Shown: positions 45,768-59,044, numbered from the stretch's first letter. The stretch is DNA of 64,000 nucleotides from Gallionellales bacterium 39-52-133 (GCA_002278935.1 NCJL01000010.1:1-64000); one strand, 5' to 3'. The notes: generated from the letters alone by a model not told the origin. Made by a program: numbers and translations.

Positions 45768-46262
45768 TTATTCATGTGACGCACGTATCGTCATCAGGCC
45801 CTTGTAAAGCCTGACATCCATGCGGCCAAGAAAAGACATGCCCAGCAGCACTTCATCGCCGAGTTTGGGCGTGATGATAGCGGCAACATCATGCGCGACG
45901 ATACCGCCCAGCTTGACGTTTTTCAATCTGACCATATAGGAAACGGTGTCGCCGTTGGCGGTGTGTGTTCTGACGGCTTTGATGCTTCGCAGACCGAGCC
46001 TGTCAGCCAGAGCCTGGGAGATGGCAACATCGGTCGCCCCGGTATCCACCATCACAGGAGTACTGACCCCATTGATGTAAGCCTCTGCGCGATAGTGGCC
46101 GCTGAGGTCGCGCTGCAACACCACCTCGCCGGACTGCGACAGGGTGTCGGCGGTGTTGGGGTTGACTCTGGTGTTCATGAAATAGAACAACGCGCCCGCG
46201 ACAGCCAGCCAGAGCGTCGCGATCAGCGCGGTCTTGAAAGCGGAGGAGGTGAAGAAAGGCAT
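45768..46262 (-). CDS. Membrane-anchored retropepsin-like aspartic protease
   Basis: A 164-residue protein with one N-terminal transmembrane helix (TALIATLWLAVAGALFYFMN) and a single aspartic-protease lobe: VMVDTGATDVAISQALADRL, with the catalytic DTG, and DEVLLGMSFLGRMDV near the C-terminus. It resembles the TIGR02281 group of single-lobe proteases that should dimerise, with the active site in the periplasm. It follows the 159-residue gene by 4 bp. Substrate unknown. Confidence 0.87.
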   Translation of the reverse strand: MPFFTSSAFKTALIATLWLAVAGALFYFMNTRVNPNTADTLSQSGEVVLQRDLSGHYRAEAYINGVSTPVMVDTGATDVAISQALADRLGLRSIKAVRTHTANGDTVSYMVRLKNVKLGGIVAHDVAAIITPKLGDEVLLGMSFLGRMDVRLYKGLMTIRASHE

Positions 46263-46266
46263 CAGC

Positions 46267-46746
46267 TTATTGCGCGAGAAATGGTGAGGTGAGCGCGAGC
46301 TTCTGGATATAGGACGCGAATTCAGGATCCTCGCCGCGCAACAAAACTGGCAGTGAGGCGCGGAAGTCGCTGCGGTTACACCATTCCCCCATATAGTCTT
46401 CCCACGAGCGCCAGCGCCGCAACTGTTTTTCGTTCATGTCATCTTCATACAGCAGCAGATAGGCACGCTCGAATAAAGAAGTCAGCATGCTGAAAATAAT
46501 AAACATGCGCTCGCGCTGCTCTGCCGACAGGGCGGGGGTTTCCTCCGTGGCGAACAGGCGCAGGTCGGGATTTTCCAGCGCGATTTTGAGGAACTCCTGA
46601 TAGTTGTCGGAGAGCAGCTGATAGACTTCTTCCTCCTCGTTATCGCGCTCTTTGCGCTGTTCGAAGATGAAAACAGCAATCGCAAGCGGCAGACCCACCA
46701 CCGTCACCACGTAACTCGACAGCTCCCAGATTTCAAGTGTGGACAT
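46267..46746 (-). CDS. Small single-helix membrane protein
   Basis: A 159-residue protein with one N-terminal transmembrane segment (YVVTVVGLPLAIAVFIF) followed by an acidic cytoplasmic domain (RKERDNEEEEVYQLLSDNYQ). It resembles the loosely defined DUF4760-type proteins, but I do not recognise a firm family. It lies between chaA (15 bp) and the aspartic protease (4 bp), so probably one transcript. Confidence 0.7.
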   Translation of the reverse strand: MSTLEIWELSSYVVTVVGLPLAIAVFIFEQRKERDNEEEEVYQLLSDNYQEFLKIALENPDLRLFATEETPALSAEQRERMFIIFSMLTSLFERAYLLLYEDDMNEKQLRRWRSWEDYMGEWCNRSDFRASLPVLLRGEDPEFASYIQKLALTSPFLAQ

Positions 46747-46761
46747 TTTTTCCTGCCCGAT

Positions 46762-47838
46762 TTAGATAAGCCCCATCGCCACCAGCGCGATAAAGGCGGC
46801 GAACAGCACGAAGTGGCTGACGCCTTCAATCGCGTTGGTCTCGCCATCATGCAGGTTGTTCATCACGGTGAGGAAGGTTAGCAGCAGCATGCCCGCCTGC
46901 ACCGGGGTGAGCGCCATCACGATGCGGTCGCCGTTGAACAGCGCGATGGCCTCGATCACCGGCAGCGTGAGCAGCACGGTGGCGAGCGATGCGCCCAGCG
47001 CGATATTGACGGTGGTCTGCATGCGGTCTTTTTGCGCCGCGCGCAGCGCGGTGAGAATTTCCGGGCTGGCGGAAATCAGTGCGACCAGCACCGCGGGAAT
47101 GGCTTTGGGCAGGCTGCTGCCTTTCAAGCCGGCATCGAGCAGCACGGAAAGCACTTCTGACAGCAGGCCTACCAGAATGATCGCGCCCAGCATGATGGCA
47201 ACATGCAGCGCATTGGGGCTGTGTGTCTGGTCATGTGCTTCCTCCGCGGTGTCATCGCTGTATTCGAAAAATTTGCGGTGCTCTACCGTTTGCAAACGCA
47301 AAAACGCCAGATACATGATGGCCATCGTGCCTATCGAGAATACCGAGTAAATTTCCCATTTTTCATCGGGTATAAAATCCGGTATGAACATGCCGACGCC
47401 AATCGCAACCAGCAGCATCGCGATATAGGAGTTGGCCGAATCCAGATTGTATTTGGAGCTGCCGTGCTTCAGCCCGCCGATGATGGCCGCGAGGCCAAGA
47501 ATGCCGTTGATGTCGAACATGATGGCGGCGAACACGGTATCGCGCGCCAGAGTGGGATTGGGGTCGCCCTGCAGCAGCACCACCAGTATCACCACCTCAA
47601 CAGCGACGGCCGCGCTGGTGAGTATCAGTGTGCCGTAGGGCTCGCCGAATCGCAGCGCCAGTACTTCGGCATGATGGCTGATGCGGAAGGCGACGCCGAT
47701 AATTGCCGCCAGTATCACCAGCAGGCCGCCCCACAGCAGCGCGCCGCCCTGCACAACGGCGGCATGTTCAAGTGCAATGCCAAGCCCCAGTATGATGAAG
47801 GCCACTGCAATCGGGTATTCTGCTTTGAAATATTTCAT
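46762..47838 (-). CDS. chaA: Ca2+/H+ antiporter, ChaA family
   Basis: A 358-residue inner-membrane cation/proton exchanger with about eleven helices. The two acidic alpha-repeat motifs are present: GTLILTSAAVAVEVVILVVL in the first half and ALISASPEILTALRAAQKDR in the second. The length equals E. coli ChaA (366). The acidic loop EYSDDTAEEAHDQTH separates the halves. It exports calcium and possibly sodium or potassium at high pH. An AT-rich repeat lies just upstream. Confidence 0.92.
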   Translation of the reverse strand: MKYFKAEYPIAVAFIILGLGIALEHAAVVQGGALLWGGLLVILAAIIGVAFRISHHAEVLALRFGEPYGTLILTSAAVAVEVVILVVLLQGDPNPTLARDTVFAAIMFDINGILGLAAIIGGLKHGSSKYNLDSANSYIAMLLVAIGVGMFIPDFIPDEKWEIYSVFSIGTMAIMYLAFLRLQTVEHRKFFEYSDDTAEEAHDQTHSPNALHVAIMLGAIILVGLLSEVLSVLLDAGLKGSSLPKAIPAVLVALISASPEILTALRAAQKDRMQTTVNIALGASLATVLLTLPVIEAIALFNGDRIVMALTPVQAGMLLLTFLTVMNNLHDGETNAIEGVSHFVLFAAFIALVAMGLI

Positions 47839-47862
47839 GGGAAGGTTTCCGTTGATATGATA

Positions 47863-47890
47863 TAAGTATTTGATTTTATTGAATATTTTT
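47863..47890 (+). repeat. AT-rich dispersed repeat, copy 5
   Basis: Same core as copy 4. It lies between the cyclase stop (47893) and chaA start (47838), so it covers much of the 54-bp gap and probably the chaA leader. Confidence 0.75.
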
Positions 47891-47892
47891 AT

Positions 47893-48798
47893 TCAGGCTT
47901 TGGCTGTGATGGCATACTCTATCAGACTGGCCGGATTGTCCGAATAGGGCTGGCCCAGACTGATCGTGCCTTTGCCGCGCAGGGTGGCGCCTTCGTGGTG
48001 CAGGCGCGACACCACGCCATCGCTGCTGCGGATATAAGTGCCATTGCTGCTGTGGTCTGTGAGCATGAAGTTGCCGAATCTGAATTCCACGTTGGCATGC
48101 TGGCGCGAGGCAAAATCGCTTTTAAACACAATCTGGCACGCATCGTCGCGCCCCAGAATCAATTTTTTATTTTGTTCGCTGATACTGTATGACTGCTCAA
48201 GGTAGCGGAGCACGAGCTCATTGCCCTCGGCTTGCGGCTTGCGGTAGGCCGACATGCCGATACGCGTGCTGCCCATGTCTTCGAGTTCCCACATCACCTG
48301 GTGTATGTCAAGCTGCTCCTGCTTGCCCTTGAAATCGGCACGCAGAATTTTGCGCACCTTGTCATGCAGCGATAACGGCAGCGCATCAGCTGCAGCGGTA
48401 GTGGTCATGATCTGGTTGGCACGCGTAATTTCGGCCACGCGCGCGGCAACATTCACCGCATCGCCGTAGATATCGCCGTCCTCGCAGATGACGTCACCGT
48501 AGTGAAAGCCAATACGGATAAACATTTGGTGTTCACTGCTCTGGTTGTCGGTTTTGAGCGCCATCTGCATTTCGCAGGCTGCATTGAGCGCGTGCTCTGC
48601 CGACGGAAATGTACATAAAATTTCGTCACCTATGGTTTTGATCAGTGTGCCATGGTGAGTGACAAGCGCGCCATTCAGGATAGACAGACACCTCGCGATT
48701 AACTGGCGTGCCAGCTGGTCGCCGAGCTTTTCATAAAGCGCGGTACTGCCGCTGATATCGGCAAACATGATGGCCAGTTTTTTGATTTGAGTTGTCAT
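47893..48798 (-). CDS. Class III nucleotide cyclase fused to an FHA domain
   Basis: A 301-residue soluble protein. The N-terminal cyclase domain (about 5-170) has the metal aspartates in AIMFADISGSTALYEKLGD and KTIGDEILCTF, and DAVNVAARVAEITRANQI near its end. The C-terminal FHA domain (about 210-295) has LGRDDACQIVFKSDFASRQH and DHSSNGTYI, the phosphothreonine-binding pattern. It may make cAMP (or cGMP) in response to Ser/Thr phosphorylation. No kinase gene is nearby. It begins 7 bp after ubiH in the amgK-murU-pepP-ubiH run, an unexpected place for a signalling gene. Confidence 0.9.
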   Translation of the reverse strand: MTTQIKKLAIMFADISGSTALYEKLGDQLARQLIARCLSILNGALVTHHGTLIKTIGDEILCTFPSAEHALNAACEMQMALKTDNQSSEHQMFIRIGFHYGDVICEDGDIYGDAVNVAARVAEITRANQIMTTTAAADALPLSLHDKVRKILRADFKGKQEQLDIHQVMWELEDMGSTRIGMSAYRKPQAEGNELVLRYLEQSYSISEQNKKLILGRDDACQIVFKSDFASRQHANVEFRFGNFMLTDHSSNGTYIRSSDGVVSRLHHEGATLRGKGTISLGQPYSDNPASLIEYAITAKA

Positions 48799-48805
48799 GT
48801 CAAGA

Positions 48806-49955
48806 CTAGCCGTTAGCCCCGAACATCATGCGTTTCGCAACGAATTTTTTTGCACCGGGCAGGCAATCCAGCAGACTGAGCGACGCCGCGCGTGCGGCGG
48901 AAAGCACTGGCAGGTCGTTGGAAAACAGCCTGACCAGGCCGTCGGTAAAGCGTATGCCGGCATTGCGGTCCGGCGCCCTGGACTGGGTGTAATTTGCCAG
49001 CATGGCTTCGCTGCCGATTGCCGCAGGGCTGCTGCACAATATTTCCTGCGCCAGTTCCCACGCATCGCGCAGCCCCATATTGAAACCCTGCCCCGCAACC
49101 GGATGCAGGGTTTGCGCGGCATTGCCGATCAGCACAATATGCGCCAGCGTGGTGGCGGGCGCGCGCTTCAGCCGCAGCGGGAAAGTACTGCGCGCGCCGG
49201 CCGTGAGAAAGGTGCCGACGCGATCGCCGAAATGCTGCTGTAGTTGCGCGAGCAGCGTGGCATCGTCCCATTGCAGCATGTTTTCAACTTCCGCATGCGG
49301 CACTGTCCATACCAGCTCGTAACCCTGTTGATAAGGCAGCAAGGCGAGCGGGCCTTGCGGTGTGAAGCGCTCAAATGCGGTATCGGGTCTGGGCAGGCTG
49401 CAGCTGACATGCGCGATAATGGCGCTCTGGCCGTAGTCGCGCACCTCGGCCGGGTGGCTGCTCTCCAGCAGTTTGCCGCCGTCCGCCACCACCACCAGAC
49501 GCGCGTAGAGTTGCTGCTCGTTGCCGTTTTGCCGGTATTCAATGCTGGCGCCATCATCAGTGCTGTGCAGTTGGGTGACCGCGGCGCCAGACAGATAATT
49601 TATGTTGCCGGACTCCAGCATGTTTTGCAGCGATGCTTGCAGGGTTGCATACGGCAGCACATACCCCAGATCCGGAACATCCATCTCGGAAGCGCTTAAT
49701 TGCGTGCGACCAAAGGAATTTTTCTGCGAGATGTGTATGGTTTTGATCGTCGAAATATGCGTAAGATGCTGCCATACCCCCAGCCGTGTCAATAACAGGC
49801 GGCTGCCGTAGGACAGTGCCAGGGCGCGCGGGTCGTTGCTCGCCTGCTGTGCTTTGCGCGCTTCAAGCACGGATACTTTCAGGCCGCTATCGCGCAGCGC
49901 GAGCGCCAGCGCAGCCCCGACCGGCCCGCCACCTATGATTGCGATATCGCAGTGT

Positions 49956-49963
<8 letters not shown>
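48806..49963 (-). CDS. ubiH: UbiH/UbiF-family FAD monooxygenase
   Basis: A 385-residue flavin hydroxylase of ubiquinone synthesis. It has the FAD motif IAIIGGGPVGAALALALRDS and the late motif IGNAAQTLHPVAGQGFNMGL. By position after pepP it is most likely UbiH (C6- or related hydroxylation), but this subfamily has broad position specificity. It overlaps the pepP end by 8 bp. Confidence 0.92.
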
Positions 49964-52950
<2,987 letters not shown>

Positions 52951-53072
52951 GAGTATTCCCGAGAGGCTGAAGAGTAAGTTTTTTGGTGCTATTTTGCCGG
53001 CTTTACCCGATCGACATTGCCTTATCGGCGGATTTGTGAGATTTTATCACCTTAATTTGCAAATTCAGTACC

Positions 53073-55295
53073 ATGCGCTCCCGCTTTTTTCTGGTTTCAT
53101 TCTCCGTTCTATATGTAATTTCATCGGCTATCCATGCACAGGAGCAGCCATTGCCGAAAAATAAGGCCGGCTCTTCAAGCAAAGCTCGTCCGGTGAAATC
53201 GGTTGTCGCCAGCAGTCAGGAAGCACCCACGGTCATTACTGCGGACAGTGTTGAAGCCAAGCAGGGGCAGATTCTCGAGGCAACGGGTAATGCTGTGCTG
53301 CGTAAAGATGATCAGATGATACGTGCAGATCACCTGTTGTTTTTGCAGGAATCCAATGAATTATTTGCCGATGGTTCGGTGAGACTTGAAAAGAGCGATG
53401 CTGCTGTGACTGGCCCCAGCCTGAAACTGGATTTAAATAAGAGTACCGGTGAAATGGCGCAGCCCTCATTTACCTTGACCGACGCTAAGGTGCGCGGAAA
53501 TGCTGAAACTTTGCATATTGAGGGTAAGCAGCAATTCACCTTTGACAAAGCCAGTTATACCAGCTGTCCGGCAGGCAATGATGACTGGCTGCTGAAGATG
53601 AGCGAGCTGAATCTGGACCGCAATACACAAATCGGCACGGCCTATAATGCGCGCATTGAATTCATGGGGGTGCCCATACTTTATACGCCGTGGATGAATT
53701 TCCCATTGAATGACAGGCGCAGATCCGGGCTGCTTGGCCCGACTCTGGGCAGTACCAACAAAGGCGGGCGTGAGCTTACCGTGCCATTTTACTGGAATAT
53801 TGCCAGCAATTATGATGCAACCATCTCGCCGCGCTTTATCCAAAATCGTGGAGTTCTGCTGGATAACGAGTTCCGTTATCTGGGCAGCAGCTATGCCGGC
53901 AAGATTGATTACGGTGAGCTGCAGGGCGACAAGGTCGCACTGCGGAATCGATCACATTCGACCCTGTTGCATACCCAGGATTTTGGCGCCGGCTTCAGCG
54001 GCATGGTCAACTTGAACGAGGCGTCCGACGATGCCTATTTCAGAGATCTGTCCTCCATACCGTCGATAGCGACGCAAAAACATTTGCTACAGGAGGGTGT
54101 AGTAACTTACGGTGGTGGAGGTTGGTGGAATGCCTCTGTACGTGCGCAGAGTTTTCAGACGTTGCAAGACCCGGATGCGATCGTGCCACTACCCTATCGA
54201 AGATTGCCGCAAGTTAATCTGGGCGCGCAGCGGGTTATGGGCAGAGTAAATGCAACTCTTAATACAGAGTTTGTAAATTTTAATCATCCAACAAATGTGA
54301 ATGGCAGCCGCGCAGTGTTGTATCCAAATATCACATACCTTCTGGTAAATGATCCGGCCTATTACATAACGCCAAAATTGGGCATGCATATTTCGCAATA
54401 TTCACTGACTGAAAATAACCCGAATCCTGTATCAGTGTATAACCGCTCCGTACCTATTTTCAGCATAAATAGCGGCATGGTGCTTGAACGCGAATTTACT
54501 GCATATGACAGCGAGTATGCGCAGACGCTGGAGCCGCGGATTTTTTATGTCCATATTCCGCATGTGGATCAGGACGCCCTGCCGAATTTCGATTCGGCAC
54601 CTGCGGTATTCAGTTTTATGCAGATGTTCACCGAAAACCGTTTTGTCGGCAACGATCGCATAGGTGATGCGGATCAGGTTACCATGGCGCTGACTTCGCG
54701 CTTGCTGGATGCGGATAACGGCAATGAAATGTTGCGTGTTGTGATAGGTGAACGTTTTAGCAGCCAGAAACCGCGTGTGATACTGGGCGTGCCAACTGCA
54801 ACGAACAATGCATCCGACGTATTGATGAGTGTGGCGGGTAGAATGTCGAACACGCTAACACTAGACAGTTTGATGCAATACAATCCGAATGAGTCTCGTA
54901 CGGAGATGTTTGCCGCAGTTGCGAGTTACAGGCCTGAGGTGGGAAAGGTATTAAACCTTGGGTATCGTTATACCTTCAGTGCCGATCCTGATCCAACCAA
55001 GACTTTGAAGCAAATTGATTTTTCCGCACAATGGCCGTTTCTGGGACGTTGGCATACGGTTACACAGATGCAATATTCATTGCAGGAAGCGCGAACTGTA
55101 CAGGCGATGGCGGGACTTGAATATTATCAGGATTGCTGGGCGATCCGCTTTGGCGCGAAGCAATTTGCGACAACTTTACGCGAAACCTCAACCACTGTTT
55201 TCATACAACTGGAATTGAATGAACTGATTCGGGTAGGTGATGACACGCTATCTTCCATGAGGCAGAGCGTGCCTGGCTATACCAAGTTGAACTAA
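53073..55295 (+). CDS. lptD: LPS-assembly protein LptD
   Basis: A 740-residue outer-membrane barrel that inserts LPS with LptE. Signal peptide RFFLVSFSVLYVISSAIHAQ. The OstA/LptA-like N-domain (about 50-180) has ADSVEAKQGQILEATGNAVL and RADHLLFLQESNELFADGSV. The barrel opens with IEFMGVPILYTPWMNFPLND and RRSGLLGPTLGSTNKGGREL. Cysteines in YTSCPAGNDDW and YYQDCWAIRF could form the inter-domain disulfide; only one such pair is seen, unlike the four cysteines of E. coli. Confidence 0.95.
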   Translation: MRSRFFLVSFSVLYVISSAIHAQEQPLPKNKAGSSSKARPVKSVVASSQEAPTVITADSVEAKQGQILEATGNAVLRKDDQMIRADHLLFLQESNELFADGSVRLEKSDAAVTGPSLKLDLNKSTGEMAQPSFTLTDAKVRGNAETLHIEGKQQFTFDKASYTSCPAGNDDWLLKMSELNLDRNTQIGTAYNARIEFMGVPILYTPWMNFPLNDRRRSGLLGPTLGSTNKGGRELTVPFYWNIASNYDATISPRFIQNRGVLLDNEFRYLGSSYAGKIDYGELQGDKVALRNRSHSTLLHTQDFGAGFSGMVNLNEASDDAYFRDLSSIPSIATQKHLLQEGVVTYGGGGWWNASVRAQSFQTLQDPDAIVPLPYRRLPQVNLGAQRVMGRVNATLNTEFVNFNHPTNVNGSRAVLYPNITYLLVNDPAYYITPKLGMHISQYSLTENNPNPVSVYNRSVPIFSINSGMVLEREFTAYDSEYAQTLEPRIFYVHIPHVDQDALPNFDSAPAVFSFMQMFTENRFVGNDRIGDADQVTMALTSRLLDADNGNEMLRVVIGERFSSQKPRVILGVPTATNNASDVLMSVAGRMSNTLTLDSLMQYNPNESRTEMFAAVASYRPEVGKVLNLGYRYTFSADPDPTKTLKQIDFSAQWPFLGRWHTVTQMQYSLQEARTVQAMAGLEYYQDCWAIRFGAKQFATTLRETSTTVFIQLELNELIRVGDDTLSSMRQSVPGYTKLN

Positions 55296-55359
55296 ACTGC
55301 CCGCGGAATATCCGCTCAATTATTGCCTGGATCCACATATAAGGAATGGAAAATTTGTT

Positions 55360-56691
55360 ATGCAATACACCAAGCTAGTTTGCGGCCTTGCACTTTGTTC
55401 GGCAATATTATTAGATGTAAGTGCTGTTGCTCTTGAGCAAAGAGCCGACGTATATCAGTCAGGTGTCGAAGTTGACCATATTGCTGTGGTCGTGAACGAT
55501 GATGTCATCACCCGGCACGAATTAAACAGCTACCTTGAAAAAATCAGGCAGCAGTTGAAAAAACAGGGTACGCCGCTGCCCGACGCAAAGGAACTGGAGA
55601 AGCAGGTACTGGAGCGCATGATTATCGATATGCTGCAACTGCAATTTGCCAAAGAGTCCGGCCTGCGCATCGATGATGCACAGCTGGACAAGGCCCTGGG
55701 GCGCATAGCTCAGCAGAATAATTTCGCTTCACTGGCGGAGTTCAGGGCAAAGCTGGCGAGGGAAGGGGTTGATTTCAAGAAATTCCGCGAAGAGATACGC
55801 AATGAAATCACCTTTACCCGCTTGCGTGAACGCGAGGTGGACAGCAAGCTGGTCATCAGCGATAACGAGATAGAAAATTATCTGCTGATGCAAAGCAAGC
55901 AGTCGGGCAAAAGCGAGGAAATGGAGCTTGCGCATATTCTGGTGCAGATACCCGAACAGGCGAGTGCGGAAAAAATTCAGCTTAGCAAACAACGTGCAGA
56001 CCAGGCTTGGTCGCAGTTACGCGGTGGCGCTCAGTTTGCGCAGGTGGCGGCAGGATTTTCGGATGCGAAAGATGGTTTGCAGGGCGGCAATCTGGGCTGG
56101 CGCAGTGCGGACCGGTTGCCGTCCATTTTCCAGGAAGCGCTCAAAAACATGCAGAGTGGCGAGATTAGCCCGGTGCTGCGCAGCCCGAATGCTTTCCATA
56201 TTATCAAGCTGCTGGACAAGCGCAATAAAGACGCGCCCGTGATGATCACGCAGGCGCGCGTGCGCCATATCCTGATCAAGACCAGCGAATTCATGTCAGA
56301 AAATGAAGCCAGGAACCGCCTCGCAGAAATCAGGCGCCGCATCGAGGGCGGCGCTGATTTTGCGGAACAGGCCAAACTCTATTCCGAAGATGGCAGCGCG
56401 GTGCAGGGTGGTGATTTGGGCTGGGTATCGCCCGGCGTTTTCGTGGCCGATTTTGAACGCGCAATGAATACACTGAAAATCGGCCAGCTCAGCAATCCGG
56501 TACAAACCGAATTCGGCTGGCACCTGATACAGGTGCTGGAACGGCGCAATGCCGATGTCAGCGTGGAACAGAAAAAGCAGCAAGCCAGCATGGCGATCCG
56601 CTCCTTCAAGTCGGACGAAGCCTATCAGGAGTGGTTGCGCCAATTGCGCGACCGCGCGTTTGTAGAATACAGAAACGCCGCCGCCAAATAA
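55360..56691 (+). CDS. surA: Periplasmic chaperone SurA
   Basis: A 443-residue periplasmic chaperone for outer-membrane proteins. Signal peptide LVCGLALCSAILLDVSAVA is followed by the N-domain (VDHIAVVVNDDVITRHELNS). Two parvulin domains follow: LAHILVQIPEQA (about 190-290) and VRHILIKTSEFMSE (about 305-405), each with the GGNLGW or GGDLGW turn. It lies between lptD and pdxA as in E. coli. Its stop overlaps the pdxA start by one base. Confidence 0.96.
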   Translation: MQYTKLVCGLALCSAILLDVSAVALEQRADVYQSGVEVDHIAVVVNDDVITRHELNSYLEKIRQQLKKQGTPLPDAKELEKQVLERMIIDMLQLQFAKESGLRIDDAQLDKALGRIAQQNNFASLAEFRAKLAREGVDFKKFREEIRNEITFTRLREREVDSKLVISDNEIENYLLMQSKQSGKSEEMELAHILVQIPEQASAEKIQLSKQRADQAWSQLRGGAQFAQVAAGFSDAKDGLQGGNLGWRSADRLPSIFQEALKNMQSGEISPVLRSPNAFHIIKLLDKRNKDAPVMITQARVRHILIKTSEFMSENEARNRLAEIRRRIEGGADFAEQAKLYSEDGSAVQGGDLGWVSPGVFVADFERAMNTLKIGQLSNPVQTEFGWHLIQVLERRNADVSVEQKKQQASMAIRSFKSDEAYQEWLRQLRDRAFVEYRNAAAK

Positions 56692-57710
56692 TGCAGCAGT
56701 ACACCGCGCCTCTGGCTATTACCGCCGGCGAACCCGCCGGTATTGGCGCCGACCTGTGCCTGCAGCTGGCGCAGCAGTCCCATGCTTACCCGTTTGTGGT
56801 GCTGTGTGACAAACAGCTATTGCGGCAGCGTGCGCTGCAATTAAAGCTGGCTGTGCAGCTGCATGATTACGATGCAAAAGACATCTCCACGCTGCCGGCA
56901 GGACACTTGCGCGTGCTGCACATTCCGCTGGCGCAGCCGGCACAGGCGGGGCATTTAAATCCCGCGAATAGCGCCTATGTGCTTGCGTTGTTAAGGCGTG
57001 CAGTGCAGGGTTGCCAGAGCGGCGAATTCAGCGCGATGGTGACCGCGCCGGTACACAAGGGTGTGATCAACGATGCAGGGATTCCATTCACTGGGCATAC
57101 CGAATTTCTGGCCGAACTCACGCATACTCCGCTGGTGGTGATGATGCTGGCGGGTGGCGGCATGCGTGTGGCGCTGGCGACCACGCATTTGCCGTTGCGC
57201 GAGGTGGCGGATGCAATTACCAGTGAGCTTCTGGAAAATATATTAACCATCATGCGGCATGATTTGCAGCGCCGCTTCGGCATTGCGCATCCGCGCATAC
57301 TGGTGGCGGGCCTGAACCCGCACGCGGGCGAAGGCGGCTATCTGGGGCGCGAGGAAATCGACATCATGATCCCCGTACTGAATAAATTGCGCGCACAGGG
57401 CATGAAGGTAAGCGAGCCGCTGCCGGCCGATACCCTGTTTGCAAAACACCGTCTGGCAGAATGCGATGCGGTGCTGGCGATGTATCACGATCAGGGGCTG
57501 CCGGTATTGAAACATGCAAGTTTCGGCACGGGCGTGAACATCACACTGGGTATGCCGATTATCCGCACCTCGGTCGACCACGGCACCGCGCTCGATCTGG
57601 CCGGGACAGGGCACGCCGAGGCAGGCAGTCTGCTGGAGGCGATGCAGGTGGCGGTGCAGATGGTGGAATGCGAGAAATCAAGTGATGCATTAAGCCAGAA
57701 AGCCCTCTAA
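56691..57710 (+). CDS. pdxA: 4-hydroxythreonine-4-phosphate dehydrogenase
   Basis: A 339-residue NAD-dependent enzyme of pyridoxal-phosphate synthesis. Conserved features are LAITAGEPAGIGADLCLQLA, the metal-site FTGHTEFLAELTHT, ILVAGLNPHAGEGGYLGREE and MYHDQGLPVLKHASFGTGVN. The frame is open upstream inside surA, but ATG 56691 gives the conserved N-terminus and a TAATG stop-start junction, so the genes are coupled. Confidence 0.96.
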   Translation: MQQYTAPLAITAGEPAGIGADLCLQLAQQSHAYPFVVLCDKQLLRQRALQLKLAVQLHDYDAKDISTLPAGHLRVLHIPLAQPAQAGHLNPANSAYVLALLRRAVQGCQSGEFSAMVTAPVHKGVINDAGIPFTGHTEFLAELTHTPLVVMMLAGGGMRVALATTHLPLREVADAITSELLENILTIMRHDLQRRFGIAHPRILVAGLNPHAGEGGYLGREEIDIMIPVLNKLRAQGMKVSEPLPADTLFAKHRLAECDAVLAMYHDQGLPVLKHASFGTGVNITLGMPIIRTSVDHGTALDLAGTGHAEAGSLLEAMQVAVQMVECEKSSDALSQKAL

Positions 57711-57776
57711 CTCCCGCGTAACTTGCAAGATACGCAAGTTAGCTTGCACTTAAGCATTTTCTGAAGGGATTTAACA

Positions 57777-58565
57777 ATGCACGTAGCCAGAAAACGCTTT
57801 GGCCAGAATTTTCTGGTCGATGAGCAGATTATCGCCGATATTATTCGTGCGATTCATCCGCAGGAAAACGACACCATGATCGAGATCGGCCCGGGTCTGG
57901 GTGCGCTGACACGGCCGCTGATCAAGCAGTTGAAGCAGTTGCATGTGGTGGAAATCGACCGCGATATTATTCATCGCCTGGAAAATGATTACCCGAAAGG
58001 CAAGCTGGTCATCCATGCGGGCGATGCACTGAAATTTGATCTGGCTGAAATACCGGGTATGTTGCGCATTGTCGGCAACCTGCCGTACAACATCTCATCG
58101 CCGCTGCTGTTCCATTTTTCCGCTTACGCGGCGCGCATCATCGACATGCACTTCATGCTGCAGAATGAAGTGGTCGAGCGCATGGTGGCCGAGCCTTCAA
58201 CACCTGCTTACGGGCGCCTGTCGGTGATGCTGCAGTACCGCTTTTATATGGAAAAATTGCTGGATGTGCCGCCCGAATCTTTCCGCCCTGCACCCAAGGT
58301 GGACTCCGCCATCGTGCGCATGATTCCGCTGCCATTGAACGAGGTGCTGGTGCGCGACGAGAAACTGTTTGCCGCCATTGTTGCCACTGCTTTCGGCCAG
58401 CGCCGCAAGACGCTGCGCAATACGCTGAAGAGCTATCTGGCCGAGGCTGATTTTGAAAAGCTGGGGATTGATGCGCAGCTGCGCGCCGAGAATCTGGGTG
58501 TTGCCGAGTTTGCGCGTATCACCGAATTTGCGGGTGCTGCACAACTATCGGTCAATAACGCATGA
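57777..58565 (+). CDS. rsmA: 16S rRNA A1518/A1519 dimethyltransferase
   Basis: A 262-residue KsgA enzyme that dimethylates two adjacent adenines in helix 45 of 16S rRNA. Motifs are [33 protein letters not shown] (SAM loop), [10 protein letters not shown] and the catalytic [17 protein letters not shown]. It follows pdxA by 66 bp, as in the lptD-surA-pdxA-rsmA group. Confidence 0.97.
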   Translation: MHVARKRFGQNFLVDEQIIADIIRAIHPQENDTMIEIGPGLGALTRPLIKQLKQLHVVEIDRDIIHRLENDYPKGKLVIHAGDALKFDLAEIPGMLRIVGNLPYNISSPLLFHFSAYAARIIDMHFMLQNEVVERMVAEPSTPAYGRLSVMLQYRFYMEKLLDVPPESFRPAPKVDSAIVRMIPLPLNEVLVRDEKLFAAIVATAFGQRRKTLRNTLKSYLAEADFEKLGIDAQLRAENLGVAEFARITEFAGAAQLSVNNA

Positions 58566-58582
58566 TACCAAGCGATTCAGTG

Positions 58583-58609
58583 TAAGTGTTTGATTATATT
58601 CAATATTTA
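58583..58609 (+). repeat. AT-rich dispersed repeat, copy 6
   Basis: Contains GTTTGATTATATTCAATATT, a variant of the core. It lies between convergent rsmA and gloA. Confidence 0.7.
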
Positions 58610-58639
58610 TTATGCAGGCTAGAGCAAAAATGCAGTTGC

Positions 58640-59044
58640 TCAAGTAGTACTTGTTGAACGGTTTTTGCGCTGGATGAATTCAATCTTGTATCCGTCAGGA
58701 TCTTCGATAAAAGCCAGAATAGTTGTGCCATGTTTCATCGGCCCGGCCTCGCTGATGATTTTGCCCCCGCACTGCCTGACTTGCTCGCACGCCCGGTAAG
58801 CGTCCTCCACCTCAATCGCGATATGGCCGTAGGCGTTGCCGAGATCGTATCTGTCGACGCCCCAGTTGTAGGTCAACTCCAGCACCGCGCCCTCCGTTTC
58901 GTCCTGAAAGCCGACAAAGGCCAGCGTAAATTTGCCGCCCGGATAGTCGTTGCGGCGTAGCAATTTCATTCCCAGCACACTGGTATAAAAGGCAATGGAT
59001 TTCTCCAGATCTCCAACGCGCAACATGGTGTGCAGAATACGCAT
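58640..59044 (-). CDS. gloA: Lactoylglutathione lyase (glyoxalase I)
   Basis: A 134-residue metalloenzyme that isomerises the methylglyoxal-glutathione hemithioacetal. Metal ligands are visible in order: His in [15 protein letters not shown], Glu in [12 protein letters not shown], His in [10 protein letters not shown] and Glu in [10 protein letters not shown]. Length matches E. coli GloA (135). The rubredoxin gene lies 11 bp upstream on the same strand. Confidence 0.95.
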   Translation of the reverse strand: MRILHTMLRVGDLEKSIAFYTSVLGMKLLRRNDYPGGKFTLAFVGFQDETEGAVLELTYNWGVDRYDLGNAYGHIAIEVEDAYRACEQVRQCGGKIISEAGPMKHGTTILAFIEDPDGYKIEFIQRKNRSTSTT

